Origin: Stropharia rugosoannulata
Taxonomy: Eukaryota; Basidiomycota; Agaricomycetes; Agaricales; Strophariaceae
Assembly: GCA_028532985.1 (NCBI GenBank)
Contig: JANCIK010000010.1
Span: 2,790,001 to 2,854,000, forward strand
Length of the DNA stretch: 64,000 nt
Reading direction: 5' to 3'
The notes beneath the pieces are model-generated. The model made no database searches. It was not told the DNA's origin and saw nothing but the letters and a program-made list of their open reading frames with translations. Below, in pieces: positions 60,159 to 64,000 of this stretch (positions are counted from its first letter, which is position 1; each line of letters opens with the position of its first letter). The position numbers were made by a program, and so were the translations under genes.

Positions 60159-60691
60159 GGCAGGAGGACAACCTGAAAAGTATTAGTCAGCCCGGCTCAA
60201 ATTTCCCTTCTGACTCTCCGAAACTTCCTTTTCCAGCCCATTTGCCGGGCGCGCTTGCCTATTTTGGCCCTTATTGTCGTGCCCGCTCGTGTCAAGAACG
60301 TAGGCCAAATTTTAGCCTGAATCTGTGCATTTGACTCCGTCTTGATCTGTATGCAATCGTATGTATTAAAAGATACAACTGTTGTTTGACATGACTGGAC
60401 CTCGTGTCTGCAGGATGTGCATCTTCTGAGTGAACTTTCAATCGACATTGAATAATTTAAACTTGATTTTAAACCCAATATTCAATATATAAATATTTAA
60501 AGTGCTCTGTAGAATGTCCGTATACCCCAGTGATGATACTCGTAGTAATTCTCGGTCACGGGCTATGTGGTGACGTGGTACAGGCTGCACCTGTCCCGTA
60601 AGCGGTGCTGAATCCAAATCTATCAGGATGGCCCCGTAAATAGATACATTTTAAAAATGGCCTGCCCGGACCTGGACTTGCGGTAATCAGA
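60159..60691. other. Intergenic
   Basis: Promoter of NST1 and 3' side of the helical-bundle gene. A minus-strand stretch with VPRHHIARDRELLRV could be an extra exon of the next gene but is too short to call. Confidence 0.4.
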
Positions 60692-61333
60692 TCAAGTGAC
60701 ATTCCTAGTCAATTGAATATTATGATCTCTGACCTTGAATATGTCCCAGTAATCCATCAAACGCCTTTTGTAGAGCTCCAGTTTGTAGGTTGTCTCTTTT
60801 TTTTTCAGAAACTGTTGCCAAAGTACCATGGTTTTTTCTTGTTCGACGAGCGTCATGACAGATTGAAACAATCTTTATAATAAAAGGTATTTATTTCATA
60901 ATTGCATGACAGATAAATGTAATCACTCACTCTTCAAGCTCGATGAATGGCTCCACAAGCCTTATGACATTGTCGTCGCCCGTCTCAATTGCATGCCTAA
61001 ATGTGTTCAGTATATGACGAGCATATTCTTTGATTTCCTCGGTTCGTTTTCTGTTTGCCTAAATCATACTTCGGGTAAGTATTGTCCTAAGAACTACATA
61101 GAAAAAACAAATACCATGACGTCTTGAACTGAATTAATAATGCCAATGATACATACCATGCAAACCTTGTAGGTAGGGGACATATTATATATCACTGCAG
61201 CATTTATTACTCCTACCACAAAAGGCAGCACATTTGTTAACCAATCATGATTTACTACGTTGTGGATAGCCTAGCAGATACAGAAAGAAAGTATTAGTGA
61301 AACAGTGCGGTTTTAGTGGATGGGAATTACCAT
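60692..61333 (-). CDS. Small helical-bundle protein, resembles HeLo/4HB (MLKL N-terminal-like) adaptor domain
   Basis: Model of four exons and about 142 residues: an ATG followed directly by a 60-nt intron (61271-61330), then MAIHNVVNHDWLTNVLPFVV, INAAVIYNMSPTYKVCM, ANRKRTEEIKEYARHILNTF, RLVEPFIELEELFQSVMTLV, KTMVLWQQFLKKKETTYKLE and RRLMDYWDIFK. It is almost wholly amphipathic helix. The pattern of an opening hydrophobic helix, a KxNRxR helix, then a PFIELEELFQSVMTLVE helix and a WQQFLKKKETTYKLELYKR helix recalls the N-terminal helical domain of fungal STAND/kinase-like immune proteins. No nucleotide-binding or kinase domain follows. The one-codon first exon and the 3' end (read through the last donor to a stop at 60692) are guesses. 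It could be a fragment of a decayed larger gene. Confidence 0.45.
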
Positions 61334-62291
61334 TTGACTCAGTACAAGTAGGAACGAAAAGCAGAATTAAATCAAACGGTGTTTTATAGGGCAGATGGGA
61401 TCTGCTTCTAGTCGGAAATGTCCTAAAAAGTAACATTAGTTTCTAAAAGTTCTGTACCAGAAAGGAGAAACCACGACGGAGATTTGACAAATTCAGAGCC
61501 AGCCACTTTCATTGCCGCTCTGCGATCGCGGATAGATTGCATCCCGAAAAGTGATTGAATCTCAAATCAGGGAAATGATTAAAGTTGAGACTCAGCCATG
61601 CGGAATCCGCTGTCAAACAATATATAGAACCATACTTAACCGTTCCTTCGACTTCGGAAGCAACAGACAGGCAAAACCGTTATAAATACCAGTCGGTTAT
61701 CAGTTTTGGTTTTGCAAATCTTGCAACATTACTGCCCCATTTCAAATGTGTGTCCCCTGGACAAATTCCCAGACCGCCAATTTGGATGGGACATTGACAT
61801 GGAACAACAAGAAGTTGATGCCGAAACATAAAGTCCCTTAGGACAAAAACAAACAAATGTTCAAAATGGTATAGTGCCAGGTACTAGGTGCTGCCATGGG
61901 TTTACCCATGGATCACCTTTTCCTAAGCCTTACCTGCCACTATCTGGTCACTCAGGTTGTGGATACATATCTCTATATACCTGGAAATGGTGTTTTCATT
62001 ATTCTCTGGGCAACTGCCACTGTGGATATTTTCTTAACTCTAGATAGAGGCAACTCTGTCAAAACATGCTAGAGTACAACATGCTGGATTGGGACGTCAT
62101 GTAGTAGACTACTATGTAAAAAGACAATAAGTATACAGGTGCACCCTGTTGATGTCATGTATCTGAATGTCTGCTTAATGATCACTTATAAAAACATTTT
62201 ATATGTATGTTGGTGTTAATGATACTAGGTTGTTGATGAGACACATTGTACATATTTTTACTATCTATATTGCTACTTTAAGAGTAGTCCA
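61334..62291. other. Intergenic, unusual composition
   Basis: No gene supported. The part from about 61800 to 62280 is AT-rich and TG/CA-biased compared with its neighbours, and contains an 18-bp inverted repeat (61894-61911). It could be remains of a mobile element or a solo LTR, but no matching terminal repeats or target duplication could be identified. Confidence 0.35.
61894..61911. repeat. Perfect 8-bp inverted repeat with 2-base spacer
   Basis: CCATGGGTTTACCCATGG folds on itself perfectly except for the central TT. It is flanked by GGTG on the left and CACC on the right, which extends the symmetry imperfectly. Confidence 0.6.
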
Positions 62292-64000
62292 TTACCACTG
62301 CATTGCTGCGAGAACAAGAATAACCATCAATGACATCCATAAAGATGGTATACACCAGTGTATAGCTCCACCCCTTTCTTTAAAAGACTTGAAGCTTGTG
62401 CTCCCAAGCTGCTGATTAACTCCTCCACGGCCCTGCGAGTTGGCCAACTCCGAAGGCGTCACCCATAAAGACGCATGGATGTTGGTATACGTGCTGGTCG
62501 TGAATGTGGTGCTAGGCGCACCAGCAACATCCGCCTGTGCTCCCGTCCCCGACAAGAAGACCAGCGCTGCACCTGGTGCGGGTACGCTGACGCGACATAC
62601 AGCCGTCTGCGTCGAGCCGTCCGACGGCACACCACAGGGGATGGTCGTTATGTTTTCGGTGCCGTACAAGCTCCCATCGGCCTGGAAGTTCCCACCTAGC
62701 GTCTGCCCAGCCCACGTATAGTTGCCTTTCTGCGTGACGTTTGCTGCGAGGAGATATTTTACGTCGACTGAAGAAGGAAGTGTGCCGCCTTCGACTGTTA
62801 TATCCACGGAGATGTCGCTCGCGCCAGTCGGGTCATTTGCGAAGTTGATCAGAAGGACGCGAGAAAGGGTGCCGTGCTCCCATATACCGTAGGCTGGCGT
62901 GAAGTGGTTGCCTCCGTTGGCGTTGAGGTCCACGATCTGGGATGTGTTCGTAGCGCCTAGGGCCTCCGCAGTAGCAAGCGCGGAATAATATATTGGTCCC
63001 ACGCTCCACTGATGAAACACAGACTCATTTGTAGGCGGCGCTGCAGCTCGTTATCAGAGACCAAACGGATGAAGACATCACAAAATAATACTCACGGGTA
63101 AATGGACTGTATGTAACGCTTTGCCCACCAATGTGAAACAAAGCATTGGTGAAATTTGACGCCGCCATTTGCATGGCGTAATCGAGACCCCAAAGCGCAG
63201 CTACAAACGCATCGCTAAGACCGGGAAAGCCGCCACAAGAAGCAGTGTTGGTCTCAAACATAATGAACGGTTTCCCAGCAGCTTGTGCTGTAGCCGATGT
63301 CGTGAGGTAAGGAGCGACTAAGTTCAGCGCCGCCTGGTGTGAAAGATATACAGGCATCAAGTCCTGTGGGTTTACAACTGGAATACCAGTGTTTGGGAAC
63401 GCAACACCACAGTTGTCAAAGGGGTAACTAGTCCATGATTGGTACCTGTACGTTGGAAGTGATATCTGGAATGAAGTACTCACTGTTCCACTGCGATGGC
63501 ATACAAGTTCTCGTTATACGCTGGAATAAAACCGTTACCAACTTGCAATACAGACTCGGGAGTCCATCTCGAGGACACACTGGGCGCAATTAAAAGATTG
63601 CTTGCGTTTATGCTTGCGTCTGCATCAAGAGCCTTGATTAACAGGCCAAACTCGTCGAAGTAATCTTGTTGGTTATAGCTCTGATAGAAAAATTAGCTAA
63701 CGCGCACAAGATAATGGGCGCGAGCTCACCTCGGGACGATGTCCATGAGGTCCGTACAAATCCGGCTCGTTCCCTGCTTGGACACCAATGAGATAGTCTC
63801 CAAGAATAGCCTGCCCTTGCTCCACAATTTGAAGACGCCAGTGCTGAGTATCGTTGAATGGCACGCCAATGTACCAATGTACGTTAACGAAGTCGGAGAT
63901 ATTGCGCATCATGTACAGTACGTCTGACGTAAATACTAGAGGAGGCGTAAGTGTCTGCAGACGAAATTCGGTAAGTACTGTATGAGCGCGCGCGTCGGTG
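62292..64000 (-). CDS. Glycoside hydrolase family 79 protein (beta-glucuronidase-like), 5' end beyond right edge
   Basis: A retaining glycosidase; family 79 in basidiomycetes contains beta-glucuronidases that act on arabinogalactan-type glycans. The acid/base Glu is in GVQAGNEPDLYGPHGHRPE and the nucleophile Glu in KPFIMFETNTASCGGFPG, both intact. Other family segments: NISDFVNVHWYIGVPFN, YRYQSWTSYPFDNCGVAFPN and GLDYAMQMAASNFTNALFHI. A C-terminal beta domain runs from QWSVGPIYYSALATAEALG. The protein ends with a hydrophobic tail, CIPSLWMSLMVILVLAAMQW, after a small-residue and basic stretch, so a GPI anchor or membrane attachment is possible. Several short introns are visible. The N-terminus, including any signal peptide, is outside the window. 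Confidence 0.87.

Noticed and set aside
1..64000. CRISPR arrays or prokaryotic operon features
   Set aside because: No regularly spaced repeats were seen and every supported gene has spliceosomal introns.

Overview
The window looks like nuclear DNA from a filamentous basidiomycete, most likely a wood-associated Agaricomycete of polypore type. Genes are broken by many short GT-AG introns of about 50-70 nt. The proteins are eukaryotic: eEF1B beta and gamma, mitochondrial complex III core protein 2, a BRCT-containing family X DNA polymerase and Nst1. The accessory set is typical of such fungi: an F-box-like family, clustered P450s, a GH79 glycosidase, a GDSL esterase, an allantoate-type MFS carrier and an APC permease. 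The placement is inferred from gene content only. I found no tRNA, rRNA, CRISPR array or intact transposon.

Layout. 1-121 (-) is the 5' end of an F-box-like gene that runs off the left edge. 1304-2164 (-) is eEF1B beta. 2.2-5.2 kb has no gene I can support. 5236-7373 and 7557-9521 (+) are two related F-box-like genes in tandem. 10169-12037 (+) is a coiled-coil protein. 14781-17059 (+) is an MFS transporter convergent with a GDSL/SGNH esterase at 17243-18891 (-). 20390-21442 (+) is a 4'-phosphopantetheinyl transferase-like gene convergent with an APC amino-acid/GABA permease at 21518-24083 (-). 24672-28856 (-) is the DNA polymerase. 30463-31787 (+) is a methyltransferase. 33083-34583 (+) is QCR2. 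35160-37432 (-) is a carboxylesterase.

From 38.3 to 56.0 kb lies a P450 array, all on the minus strand: four copies that look intact and two deletion pseudogenes. It is interrupted by two plus-strand genes, a single-pass membrane protein (41655-43018) and eEF1B gamma (43284-44932). To the right are NST1 (56700-60158, -), a small helical-bundle protein (60692-61333, -) and a GH79 glycoside hydrolase that runs off the right edge (62292 to beyond 64000, -).

For ten genes I summed the exon lengths, and each gave an uninterrupted frame from ATG to stop: eEF1B beta 214 aa, F-box-like 565 and 537 aa, coiled coil 437 aa, MFS 529 aa, esterase 362 aa, PPTase-like 282 aa, APC permease 525 aa, methyltransferase 354 aa, QCR2 424 aa; eEF1B gamma likewise closes at 422 aa. 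The work exposed several microexons: 4 nt and 9 nt in the permease, 9 nt in the MFS carrier, and 8- and 9-nt terminal coding exons in the two eEF1B subunits. It also showed a PPTase-like protein that lacks the usual metal-binding aspartate. The housekeeping genes are interspersed with accessory ones. Despite the PPTase-like, P450, transporter and methyltransferase genes, no backbone synthase is present, so I do not call a secondary-metabolite cluster.
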